Shown: piece by piece, positions 54,833 to 63,885 of the stretch
Layout of the letters: each line of letters starts with the position of its first letter
Numbering within the stretch: position 1 is the stretch's first letter
Assembly: GCA_001790515.1 (NCBI GenBank)
Contig: MGCS01000010.1
Span: forward strand, 40,980 to 104,979
Length of the DNA stretch: 64,000 bases
Source of the DNA: Candidatus Saccharibacteria bacterium RIFCSPHIGHO2_12_FULL_44_22
GTDB lineage: Bacteria > Patescibacteriota > Saccharimonadia > Saccharimonadales > Saccharimonadaceae
Direction: 5' to 3'
Translations under genes and position numbers: made by a program
Notes under the pieces: model-generated
Seen by the model: the letters and a program-made list of their open reading frames with translations, nothing else
Database searches by the model: none
Told to the model about the DNA's origin: nothing

Positions 54833-55513
54833 ATGACAAATGATTTTTTGCAGAATAATCGTCGTCTGCTGACTCGCATTGGAATGGCGTTCGCATTATT
54901 TCTTGCAGCGGCAGGATTATTCGGATTTGTTGCAACAAATGTCCACCAGGGCGACACGCTTGCCTTCGACCAATCTTTTCTGCGAAGTATAAACACGTAT
55001 TCATCGCCACTTCTTGACTCATTCTTCCTCGTCTTCACAGAACTCGGGGGTGTGATTGCCGTGACGATAACGTCGATTGCACTATTTAGTTATTTTGTGT
55101 ATAAGCGTCAGCGCTATAATGCCTTACTTCTTGGTGTAGGTGTGGGCGGTGCGGCATTCATTAATTACATAGCAAAAATTACTTTTGAACGCGCACGTCC
55201 AGAGCTATGGCCGCAACTAATTGCTGAAACGACCTACTCTTTCCCTAGCGGTCATGCCGCAGGTAGTGGTGCTCTCGCCATATGTATCGTTGCATTGTTG
55301 TGGCGTACTAAATGGCGTATGCTGGCGTTGGTTATTGCAGTTCCCTACATACTCCTTATTGGATTTTCACGGATGTATTTAGGTGTTCATTATCTTACGG
55401 ATGTGCTTGCGGGATGGGTGCTGAGCATTGCGTGGGTGACGATTGTCATTTCTCTCGTTTATGTGCGACGATCGCGTCGTAAACAACCTGCAGATGAACG
55501 AGTGACGATCTGA
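54833..55513 (+). CDS. PAP2-family membrane phosphatase, 226 aa
   Basis: Six hydrophobic spans with the PAP2 signature: KITFERARP (motif 1), SFPSGHAAGSG (motif 2 with His) and SRMYLGVHYLTDVLAGW (motif 3). Dephosphorylates lipid phosphates such as phosphatidate or undecaprenyl diphosphate on the outer membrane face. TATGAT ends 6 nt before the ATG (leaderless). The stop overlaps the DAG-kinase start as TGATG, so the pair is co-translated. Confidence 0.93.
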   Translation: MTNDFLQNNRRLLTRIGMAFALFLAAAGLFGFVATNVHQGDTLAFDQSFLRSINTYSSPLLDSFFLVFTELGGVIAVTITSIALFSYFVYKRQRYNALLLGVGVGGAAFINYIAKITFERARPELWPQLIAETTYSFPSGHAAGSGALAICIVALLWRTKWRMLALVIAVPYILLIGFSRMYLGVHYLTDVLAGWVLSIAWVTIVISLVYVRRSRRKQPADERVTI

Positions 55514-56397
55514 TGAGTATGTTTGATGAAATCGTTATTATTTATAATCCAAACAGTACTGGCGATGGCAAAGCAAATGCAGAAAAGTTGCGCGATGATA
55601 TAACTGCGGCTAGTGAAACGCCACATGTTCGCCTGCGCGAAACACAACATGCGGGGCACGCCGAGCAAATGGCACATGAATATGCCCGGTCGAATAAACA
55701 CTATGCCCTGGTATCATCAAGTGGTGACGGCGGCTATCATGAACTAGTAAACGGGATTATTCATTCCGGCGCAACGAACATTACCGCTGGTTTGTTGCCG
55801 TCCGGCAATGCAAACGATCACTTTAACGCCGTTGCGAATAATACCGACATGGTTACGAATAGTATTTCAGGCAATAGTCGGTCAATAGATGTGATAAAAA
55901 TCTCTGGTGTTATCGATGGAAAGCCATGGATGCGCTATGCACATTCATATGCAGGTATCGGGCTGAGTCCTGCAATTGGTCAGCAACTGACAAAAGCTAA
56001 CTTGAATATATTCAATGAGAAATGGCTAGTTGCGAAATATCTGTTCAAACATACGCACGCGACGATACGTATTGATGGCGTCAAAAAGCGATTTAGCAGT
56101 TTAGTATTTAGTAATATTGATCAAATGTCGAAAGTTTTAAAGCTATCGCAAACATCAAGTATTGATGACGGCAAATTCGAAATCAGTGCTATCGCCTATC
56201 GTACAAAATTTCATGTGCTGTGGATGTTGCTAAAGTCTGCAACGGTCGGGCTGGAAGAGCGAGGATCGTTTAATGTGTATTCGTTCCAAACGACAAAACG
56301 TCTATTAATTCAATTGGATGGCGAAATCTATAAACTTGATGCAGACAGCGAAGTGACGGTTGAATGCGTCCCAGAATCACTGCAAATAATTTGTTAA
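55513..56397 (+). CDS. Diacylglycerol kinase-type lipid kinase, 294 aa
   Basis: DAGK catalytic domain: IYNPNSTGDGK, then SSGDGGYHELVNGI in place of the usual GGDGT, and SGNANDHF for the GTANDFA motif; C-terminal beta domain to residue 290. Phosphorylates lipids such as diacylglycerol or undecaprenol, the reverse sense of the PAP2 gene with which it overlaps. The altered nucleotide loop (SSGDG) keeps the key glycines and Asp. Confidence 0.87.
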   Translation: MSMFDEIVIIYNPNSTGDGKANAEKLRDDITAASETPHVRLRETQHAGHAEQMAHEYARSNKHYALVSSSGDGGYHELVNGIIHSGATNITAGLLPSGNANDHFNAVANNTDMVTNSISGNSRSIDVIKISGVIDGKPWMRYAHSYAGIGLSPAIGQQLTKANLNIFNEKWLVAKYLFKHTHATIRIDGVKKRFSSLVFSNIDQMSKVLKLSQTSSIDDGKFEISAIAYRTKFHVLWMLLKSATVGLEERGSFNVYSFQTTKRLLIQLDGEIYKLDADSEVTVECVPESLQIIC

Positions 56398-56456
56398 ATA
56401 TATTGGTATATTGTATAATAAATATATATTTATTGTCCGTTTAGTGGCTATGTATT

Positions 56457-57581
56457 ATGACTGAGAAATTTTCTATAAAACCTAAATGGGACCTTGATAA
56501 GCAGGACGAGCTTGATACTACAAAGCCGTGTTCGCAGGGATATGATAAAAAAGAAAAGTACATGAAGCGTACTGGCTATTTGCTCTATAGCGATATTGGC
56601 CATCAATTTTTGGAAGAAGTCGAGACAATACTCCCCACTAAAGCAACTCGCATCAGAGACTCTAGCTTCGACCATATCATTCCGCCGACTCAGCTTAATA
56701 TTGCGGCAGCAGCGGTGGCGCTATCTAAAAACGTAGTAAAGTTCTCACGACTTTCAAACGAAAGAGATCAGAGACTATCGCGAATGTATCGAAAATATCA
56801 TATTACTTCTGACGAACAGATCAAGATACCTTCCAATGCATTCAATCAAGGACTCGATGATCTTGATTTTACGTTCCACTTTGCACCAGCCGTTGCGGTT
56901 GATGTTGTGGATGCGTTTCTTGATGCAGGCATCATAACGCAAGAAGAGTATGATCAGCTTACCTTGGGTGATATAGCGGATATGGTGGGGTCTGGGTGGT
57001 TTAGCGATTTGATGCACGACATGGCGCTGACGAGAAATGGCGTCTATGGCGGGTATGGCAAAGAAGCGAGTCATTATCAAAGTGGCCGCCTGGAGACTCT
57101 TTTAGAGGAGACGTGTGATGTGCCACGTACCCAACGATTATTCTCAATTAGCGAACAATCTGACGATGATGGATTTACTTATGTAACAGCGGCATTAGCA
57201 AGACCTGTTCGCAGAAAATTACGCGGTGAAATGTCGCTTCGTAGTATGGGCGGACAAACTGAAGACTCGGTAGGGTGCCCCGTTGCGCGACGGGCTGGAA
57301 GCGTTGCCGTAGAACTTGCCCAAGGAAAGCGCGCGCAGTCACTTGTTGACCGCTCGTATATGCACATTGGTGAACTAACTGAGTCTGGTAACGTCCGATT
57401 ACATCAGGACTATACCGCAATCGATCACGCACTTGATGTTACTGCTACACTCCTCGATCGATACGATTCACTCTATGGCACTCCTGTGACCGGTGGAAAT
57501 CCATGGTTGTCTGGTGCTGTGCTGCATGAGAAACGACAAAAAGTCGATTGTTTTCGATATAGAGACGTGCGTAGTAATTGA
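56457..57581 (+). CDS. Hypothetical protein, 374 aa
   Basis: Not recognised. Residues about 170-230 are acidic and helical (DIADMVGSGWFSDLMHDMAL); near residue 285 a segment TEDSVGCPVARRAGS has an isolated Cys-Pro. No signal or membrane segment. A TATAAT lies about 40 nt upstream; a TATGTA directly before the ATG may be a second -10. Not in an operon with the preceding pair, which ends 59 nt earlier. Confidence 0.65.
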   Translation: MTEKFSIKPKWDLDKQDELDTTKPCSQGYDKKEKYMKRTGYLLYSDIGHQFLEEVETILPTKATRIRDSSFDHIIPPTQLNIAAAAVALSKNVVKFSRLSNERDQRLSRMYRKYHITSDEQIKIPSNAFNQGLDDLDFTFHFAPAVAVDVVDAFLDAGIITQEEYDQLTLGDIADMVGSGWFSDLMHDMALTRNGVYGGYGKEASHYQSGRLETLLEETCDVPRTQRLFSISEQSDDDGFTYVTAALARPVRRKLRGEMSLRSMGGQTEDSVGCPVARRAGSVAVELAQGKRAQSLVDRSYMHIGELTESGNVRLHQDYTAIDHALDVTATLLDRYDSLYGTPVTGGNPWLSGAVLHEKRQKVDCFRYRDVRSN

Positions 57582-57609
57582 TAGTTCCTATTTTTATTCG
57601 GTCGCTCTA

Positions 57610-58176
57610 TTAGCCTGCGGCAGTTAATCTAGCACGACAATTCATCAAATTTGAAGCTGCTACATTAGAATTCAGCAGGTAAAGTCCACTAATGGCTGGG
57701 CATGACGTTCCTGTAATTTGATAAAGAATATAATATCCCGCTACATTTACACCAGCTGCAGTGTCGGCGGTAGTGCCGTAATTAAGGAGAATCGTATGTG
57801 TTGTCGTAGTGGGAAGGCCTGGCGTAATTTGTATCAATGCGGAGCGGAGGGCAGCCGATTTTGCCGCATCAGCAGACCCCCAGCAGGTATCGGTTCCGTC
57901 AAAACAGGCTAAGTTTGTCGTAGGAGACCCAACCCCTGTTGTTGGGTACGATCCCTCGTTATTGATATGAATTGTTAGCGACTTTGCAAACTGACTGACA
58001 TATGAAACAACTTGTGTGTTTTTTGATCGCTGGGTGACCCCCTGATAGGCAACGATTACAATTGCCGCAAGTATACCAATGACGACAATGACAATCAGTA
58101 GTTCAACGATCGTAAAGCCACTCGGTTTAGTTTGACGGATTGCGCTTAAATACCTAGGGAGTAGTCGTATATTCAT
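57610..58176 (-). CDS. Type IV pilin-like protein, 188 aa
   Basis: The prepilin leader ends in KPSG, followed by FTIVELLIVIVVIGILAA and a globular domain with four cysteines (ACFDGTDTCWG, TSCPAI, NCRARL), probably two disulfides. The N-terminal helix is almost identical to the pilins at 50959 and 58268, but the head domain is different. TAAATT lies 6 nt before ATG 58176. No assembly gene in the window. Confidence 0.9.
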   Translation of the reverse strand: MNIRLLPRYLSAIRQTKPSGFTIVELLIVIVVIGILAAIVIVAYQGVTQRSKNTQVVSYVSQFAKSLTIHINNEGSYPTTGVGSPTTNLACFDGTDTCWGSADAAKSAALRSALIQITPGLPTTTTHTILLNYGTTADTAAGVNVAGYYILYQITGTSCPAISGLYLLNSNVAASNLMNCRARLTAAG

Positions 58177-58267
58177 AGTTGTAATTTAGCTTATAACTTA
58201 TATTTAAAAAAATTTATTTCAGTACTAGACTTTTGCTAGTGCGGTTGCATGCAGCCTTCTCTGCGAA

Positions 58268-58837
58268 CTATTGAACCCAACTGCGCCAAGCGCCAGTAGT
58301 AAATCCAAACCGTGGATAGTTTACGCCAAGTAAGTTTGTGCAGATAGCTATATAGCTTCCCATCGATGTATGGTCAGTGTAAGGAGCAATACCGCCAGAT
58401 GAGGTGATGGTATATATATTACCGGACTTGCTTTGCGACGCAAGTGCATACGCAGAATTATCAGCAGTTCCGCAGTATAATAAATTCCCAGAGCTTGTCG
58501 AATATGCTTCCTTGGTGGCTTTTATACCGACTGCAGCCAGACTACTGTCGGTATTTGATGGATACACATCCGATGTCCCCATCAATTTGTGGTGTTCAAG
58601 TTGTTTTGATATATTACGCAAATCAGACTGGATCGTTGTATCGTTGGCGCGATTTGTCACTCCCTGATACGCAACGATAACTATCGCAGCTAGTATGCCA
58701 ATGACGACAATAACGATGAGTAATTCGACAATCGTAAAACCATTGGGCTTGCGCTGTTGTAAGTTGTTTGCAAAGTAGCCGTTAAGTGCATCACCCACCT
58801 GGTTGACGATCACTTTGAGTTGTGGGAACTGCACCAT
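58268..58837 (-). CDS. Type IV pilin-like protein, 189 aa
   Basis: A long leader (MVQFPQLKVIVNQVG... RKPNG) precedes FTIVELLIVIVVIGILAA, a helix to about residue 60, then a head domain (YCGTADNSAYALASQSK) with C-terminal WRSWVQ. AGGAG is 8 nt before ATG 58837. Located between another pilin and the G5/3D protein, so possibly part of a surface cluster. Confidence 0.9.
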   Translation of the reverse strand: MVQFPQLKVIVNQVGDALNGYFANNLQQRKPNGFTIVELLIVIVVIGILAAIVIVAYQGVTNRANDTTIQSDLRNISKQLEHHKLMGTSDVYPSNTDSSLAAVGIKATKEAYSTSSGNLLYCGTADNSAYALASQSKSGNIYTITSSGGIAPYTDHTSMGSYIAICTNLLGVNYPRFGFTTGAWRSWVQ

Positions 58838-58960
58838 ACTACGGTCTCCTATCAGTTGGCTCTATTTCCAGTATACACTATAGTGCTAGCGCTTTGATTG
58901 TAGGTGTTAGGTAAGGTTATGGTATCTTTGTATCTTGTTCTGTCGGGCAGAACACCACTA

Positions 58961-60181
58961 CTATCGTCCGTCGTTGTTTGTCCAGTCGGTCGCCAAGTCA
59001 AACCCATGCGGGTGTTTGACGGCAAATCCACCAGTGTCATAGACCTTGCCTGGTCCCATGCTGGTTTCGACGATAGAACATCGTGGATAATTTTTGAGGT
59101 TAGCGGCAACTAATATATAGCCGTCTTTGTCTACCTTTGCACCATCGGCCGCCCTGACGGTATATGTGTCGCCACCGCATGCGCCCATAACAACATTCAT
59201 CGGCAGGTCGTAGTATGTTTCGCGGTGCGAAATGCCTTTGCTGTCAGTGAATTGTTGTGCGCCTTTTGATTTGGTCAGGCCATTGCCTGGTTTTGCGCCA
59301 ATGATTTCTATTTGCTCTTTGGGTTGTTCGAGTGTGACAGTCTGAATAGCCTTTCGGCCAGTCTCACGACCGCTGACAATCGTAATCTCATACGTTACGC
59401 TTTTTTTGCCGTTCACTCCGGGCGTCTGCACGCTTCGATGACCAATTGGTTGATCAACGTCTAACACTTGACGTACTGGGAATGTAATCGGTTCTTCGAC
59501 GGTGGCAGTTTGCGCACCTTCGCGCCAGATAGCAACGGTCATGCCAGCTGTAATCGGCGTATCTTGGTCGACTGATACTGTATCATTTGCCGCTAGCTTG
59601 ACGCCTTTTTGATCTAACATTTCGCCGACAGTAGTTTCGTGTGTATAGGCAGTTGTCGGTTTGCCGTATAACTGCAGTGTAAATTCGGTTGCGCGGTCGA
59701 TCGTTAAAACAGTACTTGCGCCATCGGTAATAATGTCACCGTTTGCTGCAGTCGTGGTTCTATCTTCGTCGCGAAGTGCATCAACGTCTGCTGATTCTAC
59801 AATGCTACTTGGTGTTTGCGCTGCTGTCATGATCTTTTGACGGACAGACCCATCGACTACGACGACTGGGCGTGCACGGTAAATATTGATCGCATAGTCA
59901 GTTGCGACCAGTTCGGTATCAAGTTTTGGTTCGACTGTGTCTTCGGCCGCCGTGGCAATATCAGCGTCGTTGAGCGCTTCTTTAACAGATTTTGCATGTG
60001 TCAGGATGACCTTTTGACTGCCTCGGTCATGGAATGTTACTAATCGTCCGTTGCGGGCAGTTGCCGTGCCATCGTCAGCAGTTGCGTTGCCTACCCATAT
60101 AAAACTAAGCACGAATAGTAGCGTGCTTGCGATAAGTAGTTTGAAACGATGTTCCCGAAAAAATGAAAGTGATAGTTGCAT
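58961..60181 (-). CDS. Exported YabE-like protein: DUF348, G5 and 3D domains, 406 aa
   Basis: One N-terminal span or signal (LLIASTLLFVLSFIWVG), DUF348-like repeats (about 40-210, VTFHDRGSQKVILTHAKSV), a G5 domain (about 235-315, REGAQTATVEEPITFPV) and a C-terminal 3D domain with the Asp triad (YDTGGFAVKHPHGFDLATDW). The layout is that of resuscitation-promoting or wall-remodelling proteins; the 3D barrel belongs to the MltA-like group and may cleave peptidoglycan. ATG 60181 is chosen as the signal start. The reading to 60271 is longer than needed. Confidence 0.88.
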   Translation of the reverse strand: MQLSLSFFREHRFKLLIASTLLFVLSFIWVGNATADDGTATARNGRLVTFHDRGSQKVILTHAKSVKEALNDADIATAAEDTVEPKLDTELVATDYAINIYRARPVVVVDGSVRQKIMTAAQTPSSIVESADVDALRDEDRTTTAANGDIITDGASTVLTIDRATEFTLQLYGKPTTAYTHETTVGEMLDQKGVKLAANDTVSVDQDTPITAGMTVAIWREGAQTATVEEPITFPVRQVLDVDQPIGHRSVQTPGVNGKKSVTYEITIVSGRETGRKAIQTVTLEQPKEQIEIIGAKPGNGLTKSKGAQQFTDSKGISHRETYYDLPMNVVMGACGGDTYTVRAADGAKVDKDGYILVAANLKNYPRCSIVETSMGPGKVYDTGGFAVKHPHGFDLATDWTNNDGR

Positions 60182-60347
60182 TGATAACCGAGCCTCACGG
60201 GTTGCTGTGTCTATTGTAATGCACAGCGGTATATAAATACCAGTACTGCACACAAATGTACCTCTACTCATAATAACATATATCTATATTAATGTCAATA
60301 ACTGAGGATGATAATGCTATTCGCACAACTGAATGGTCATAGGTAAC

Positions 60348-60385
60348 TTTCCTTATGACATAGACGTATGTATGTCATAAGGAAA
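60348..60385. terminator. Perfect 15-bp hairpin
   Basis: TTTCCTTATGACATA and its complement flank an 8-nt loop. It lies in the gap between the metallopeptidase gene and the 3D-protein gene (60182-60448); possible termination or regulatory element. Confidence 0.55.
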
Positions 60386-60404
60386 ATGCACGATACACTT
60401 TCTG

Positions 60405-60439
60405 GATGGGGCGTACGAACCAAGTCCGCACGCCCCATC
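60405..60439 (-). terminator. Perfect 10-bp GC-rich hairpin after the 60449 gene
   Basis: GATGGGGCGT and ACGCCCCATC flank a 15-nt loop, 10 nt after the metallopeptidase stop on the minus strand. No T-run. Confidence 0.55.
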
Positions 60440-60448
60440 ACTAGGTAC

Positions 60449-61171
60449 TTAAACAAGCGGTAGGTTTGCGAAAACTCCGCCGATGCAGTCACCGACTCCG
60501 GAGGCTTCGTACCCAGTCCGGAAGGCGTTGATACGGTCTTCACTCGATCCGTGAGTCTCTGTTGTCGATCCAAGCTTGAACACCGACTCAATTCCCTGCG
60601 CATCACTGTATGTGAAACGTCCCTGCGCAACGTAGTACGCGATGGTCAGCCCTCCTATGCAATCGGCTTGCAGTTCGAATGGTTTTACTGCTGGGCTGAG
60701 GAAGATATCTGTCAGATCCCTCCCTCTAGCTTTTACCTGCGAATGATGCGCGGCTTCGTGAGAAGTCAGAAATGCTGCGTACGCTTGAGGATTGACGCCT
60801 AGCGTGAAAGAATCACGCAGCGAGACCACGCCAAGGCGTACCCTTCCACCACAGTAAAGAGTGGTGATCGGTGCCCAGCCGCACAGAGGCTTCAGCGTGC
60901 CGCCTGGCAAGGTGACATAGCTGTAGCGTGGGTTCGGCGACAAGCCAACGCTATTTCGAAACTCATTCGTCAGCCCGCTTGCGCAGGCTCCCAGTGTCGC
61001 CGCATCCTGAGTATTTGCGCAGAATGCGATGTCTGGAACCAGTTGCATCGGTTGCCAGAATCCGTCACTCATCAACGGTGATGAGGGTTGAGCGGTTGCA
61101 GAGGGCGTAAAGACGAGGGAAAAGATCGTAGCAATGACTATTGTCATCACTACTGCGTATCTCGATTTCAT
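60449..61171 (-). CDS. Secreted neutral zinc metallopeptidase-like protein, 240 aa
   Basis: A classical signal peptide (MKSRYAVVMTIVIATIFSLV to ATAQP). Zinc motif HEAAHHSQ (HExxH) near residue 143 and ELQADCIGG with the third ligand, then HGSSEDRINAFRTGYE, as in the YpfJ-like PF04228 family. Cysteines in ACASG, LCGWAPI, LYCGG and GDCIGG suggest disulfides. AGAAGAGAGA is 4-6 nt before the ATG. Paralogue of 16501-17442 but SD-led, GC-richer and shorter; one copy may have been acquired separately. Confidence 0.85.
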   Translation of the reverse strand: MKSRYAVVMTIVIATIFSLVFTPSATAQPSSPLMSDGFWQPMQLVPDIAFCANTQDAATLGACASGLTNEFRNSVGLSPNPRYSYVTLPGGTLKPLCGWAPITTLYCGGRVRLGVVSLRDSFTLGVNPQAYAAFLTSHEAAHHSQVKARGRDLTDIFLSPAVKPFELQADCIGGLTIAYYVAQGRFTYSDAQGIESVFKLGSTTETHGSSEDRINAFRTGYEASGVGDCIGGVFANLPLV

Positions 61172-61335
61172 AGGATCTCTCTTCTGTAAAAGGACGCTCC
61201 AGGCATCCTAGGAGGTGTATCGTGCGGTATAATTAAAACACAATTATTATAATAAAGCAATTATTTATAGATACTTTTAATATTATTTGGATCCATTCAT
61301 AATTAAAAGTTTTTTGAGGAACTGTCTTAGTTATA

Positions 61336-63207
61336 TCATTCAGAAACGGTTGAAATCAACTCAAGTACTAGATCATCAGCCTGTACTCCAGTGGACAATA
61401 CCTCAAGACCTGCGAAGTTTGATGTAATTGATGTATCTGCAGCTTCGAGCACAACAGTATCGTTCAAATATGCCTTTATATTAGGGCCATCTGCTTCGAT
61501 GCTTAATTTGTCTCCGACAACTGGAATAATATCTCCACTACTCTTCAAAGACGATACGACATTGCCGACGTTTTTCCATATAGATATTCCTTCTTGCGTG
61601 GAATTACGCCGTGGTGACACGAAGTAGTACGTGTTCAGGTCAGCAACACGTGCAGTAACTCGCAAAGCTTTCGTGGCGGGATCTGATCCGAGTGCAGCGA
61701 GTGTAACTGTGACACGATGATTTGGGCCTGAGGTTGGAAGAACTGCTCGCCGTGCTGTAGAATTTGTATTCGCTGCTCGTCCGCTGATAATATTCAGAAA
61801 ATTGCCAGCAGGGCTATTCAACGGAGCCGCCCATGTAAGCACGCCGGTTGTGGTAGTCTGCCCTATAATTGATCCGTCGGACTTATTGAAGTTCTCTGTG
61901 GCAATAATGGTCCGATCCCCGGGTGTTGTTGGGATAGCTCCGGGAAGCCACGCAAGCTCAAGCAGTCGCGCCATGATTTTGTTTACAACTGCTAAATAAG
62001 CGGATCCATTCATATGTCCGTTATCTGTCGACAAGCTCGGTGGTTTATTGCCGAGTGCTTGCTGATCCGTATCTTCGGTTGTTGGCGTGATGCCAGTGTC
62101 TGTCCAGACTTGTGTTCCCGTCAGATAGGCGTGCAAATCAAAATAGCGATCTCCGTAGGTGGCCTTTTGGGAATTATTTACTAAGGTAATTCGATCACGA
62201 GTTGTAGACGAGGCGGGATGATTTGTGTTGTTGAACTGTCCAATCACGAGCACACGACCACTTGCTCCACCAAACTTTGCAGCTATCTGATCAGTCAAGT
62301 CTATTACACGTTGTGCATCCCAGCCCGTACGGGTCGTAGTAAGTGTGTTTTTGCCTGTGTTGAGTAGGATGACCGAACCCTCGTAGCTTGTTGGCGTAGA
62401 TGGTATGAATGGTGTGCCCTTAGGTACTTCAACAGTCGATCCCGATGACGTCCTTGTGAACGTCCATATTGCCGAACTTGCGGGTGAAGTGAGCGTTCCG
62501 GGTATGCCTGCAAGAGCGCCAGGCCATGTGATTGAAGAACTGGTGTTGTTCGCTTCACCCATATTTAGTGGTACGACTGCAATTGCGCCGGACGCGGGGA
62601 TAGATACAGTGTCGACGGTCAATGGCCTGACTCCGGTCGCTGCTGCCATGTGTGATATTTGCCACGAACCATTGGCTGTCGCACTGCTGGCGTGGCTAAT
62701 CCCATATGTAGAAAACGCTGTCACGAGGCGACTTAACATACCAGACATTGTTGAAGAACCAATTCCAAGGGATTTTGTGTAATCTTCTCCGGAAATCCCG
62801 ACATCGTCACCTGTTCCTAGGGGCATATAAAGCGCATCTGCTGCTGACCTGCTGAGTTTAGCGTCTAGTTCGTTCTGTAATGAAGTCTCTAGTTGGTTTT
62901 TAGAGATCGAGTTTATTGCAATCTTTGCATTCGTTATGCTGCCGTCGTCTATATTGGCAGGTGCGTTCAGCTTTGTCTGAACAAGTGAAGACAAGAGTGG
63001 CTCTGTAATTGAGCCATCTGCAATAGTCGCTGCATTTACAGAATCATTCGCAAGAGCAGCGTTCGTGACTGAATTCGGAGCAAGTGTATTGGCAGTAACC
63101 GCATTGTCTTTGATCGTTCCGTCAGCCTTATGTGACTGCGACAAATAATCATTGAGGATGTCTCCCCAATTGCCATTATCTCCTCCTGGTTGCGGTAGGC
63201 GTGCCAT
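61336..63207 (-). CDS. Large surface protein: tail-fibre-like N-terminus, SGNH-hydrolase-like core, C-terminal LamG-like domain, 623 aa
   Basis: The start (MARLPQPGGDNGNWGDILND) and the low-complexity repeat of Asn/Ala/Ser/Thr (TANTLAPNSVTNAALANDSV, about 35-120) resemble phage tail-fibre or bacterial adhesin stems. The middle has features of SGNH/GDSL hydrolases: LLNTGKNTLT (Gly/Asn of block III) and TDNGHMNGSAYL (Asp-His of block V). The tail (about 460-620) is beta-rich like a carbohydrate-binding LamG domain. TATACT precedes ATG 63207. No signal peptide is obvious, so its export is unexplained. Possibly a host-binding glycan esterase. Confidence 0.7.
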   Translation of the reverse strand: MARLPQPGGDNGNWGDILNDYLSQSHKADGTIKDNAVTANTLAPNSVTNAALANDSVNAATIADGSITEPLLSSLVQTKLNAPANIDDGSITNAKIAINSISKNQLETSLQNELDAKLSRSAADALYMPLGTGDDVGISGEDYTKSLGIGSSTMSGMLSRLVTAFSTYGISHASSATANGSWQISHMAAATGVRPLTVDTVSIPASGAIAVVPLNMGEANNTSSSITWPGALAGIPGTLTSPASSAIWTFTRTSSGSTVEVPKGTPFIPSTPTSYEGSVILLNTGKNTLTTTRTGWDAQRVIDLTDQIAAKFGGASGRVLVIGQFNNTNHPASSTTRDRITLVNNSQKATYGDRYFDLHAYLTGTQVWTDTGITPTTEDTDQQALGNKPPSLSTDNGHMNGSAYLAVVNKIMARLLELAWLPGAIPTTPGDRTIIATENFNKSDGSIIGQTTTTGVLTWAAPLNSPAGNFLNIISGRAANTNSTARRAVLPTSGPNHRVTVTLAALGSDPATKALRVTARVADLNTYYFVSPRRNSTQEGISIWKNVGNVVSSLKSSGDIIPVVGDKLSIEADGPNIKAYLNDTVVLEAADTSITSNFAGLEVLSTGVQADDLVLELISTVSE

Positions 63208-63369
63208 ATGCTGTTTAGTATACTACATTCTGCTTGCGGCTAGAAAACGCCATAGAATAATCATGGCGACTGTGTTTTTTGTATTGTTATTTTATAAATA
63301 TATTCTTATACTATAATAAACCCTATTTGACAACGTGTCATAGGGATGTACCTACGTTGAAGGAGACAA

Positions 63370-63867
63370 ATGTCTGATAATATCAATGAGCGAATCAAAG
63401 CTCGCATGGCGGCAGAATCGGCAGTCAAAGAAGATGCATTGATCGCGAGCTATCACGATGATCGCGCAAAGCTCGCGAAGCTTACGGTGCATGCCCATGT
63501 CGAATTACAACGCACCGACTATCCACGTATCGGTCCGTATTCTTCCAGTCTCAGTTTTCAGTTTATAACTGAGTACAAAAAAGAAGACACGGCGGCGTGG
63601 AGGCTTAGCGTCGATGACGACGAGGGGTATACTGGTACGAGTGCATTCATGACTGCCGACGGGAGGCTGGTGTACTTCAGGCTAGATCATGTCGGCGGGT
63701 CAATCCATACAGGTAATGCCATGTACAAGCCGCGATTTATGTCGTATTTGAATTACCTCACCGCACCCTTCCCGCTTGGTCCGTCAAACGATATGTCTCG
63801 GGCTCGGGATGCTCGTGATACCGTCAGCCGTCTTCAAAACTTCATCGAACGATTACAGCGAATGTAA
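63370..63867 (+). CDS. Hypothetical protein, 165 aa
   Basis: Unrecognised. A helical start (ERIKARMAAESAVKEDAL) is followed by a beta-rich domain (HVELQRTDYPRIGPY, SLSFQFITEYKKED). No membrane segment. GAAGGAG is 5 nt before the ATG and a strong terminator follows, so it is a complete SD-class unit like those at 52641 and 60449. Function unknown. Confidence 0.65.
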   Translation: MSDNINERIKARMAAESAVKEDALIASYHDDRAKLAKLTVHAHVELQRTDYPRIGPYSSSLSFQFITEYKKEDTAAWRLSVDDDEGYTGTSAFMTADGRLVYFRLDHVGGSIHTGNAMYKPRFMSYLNYLTAPFPLGPSNDMSRARDARDTVSRLQNFIERLQRM

Positions 63868-63885
63868 AAATCCGGTGTAATCATC

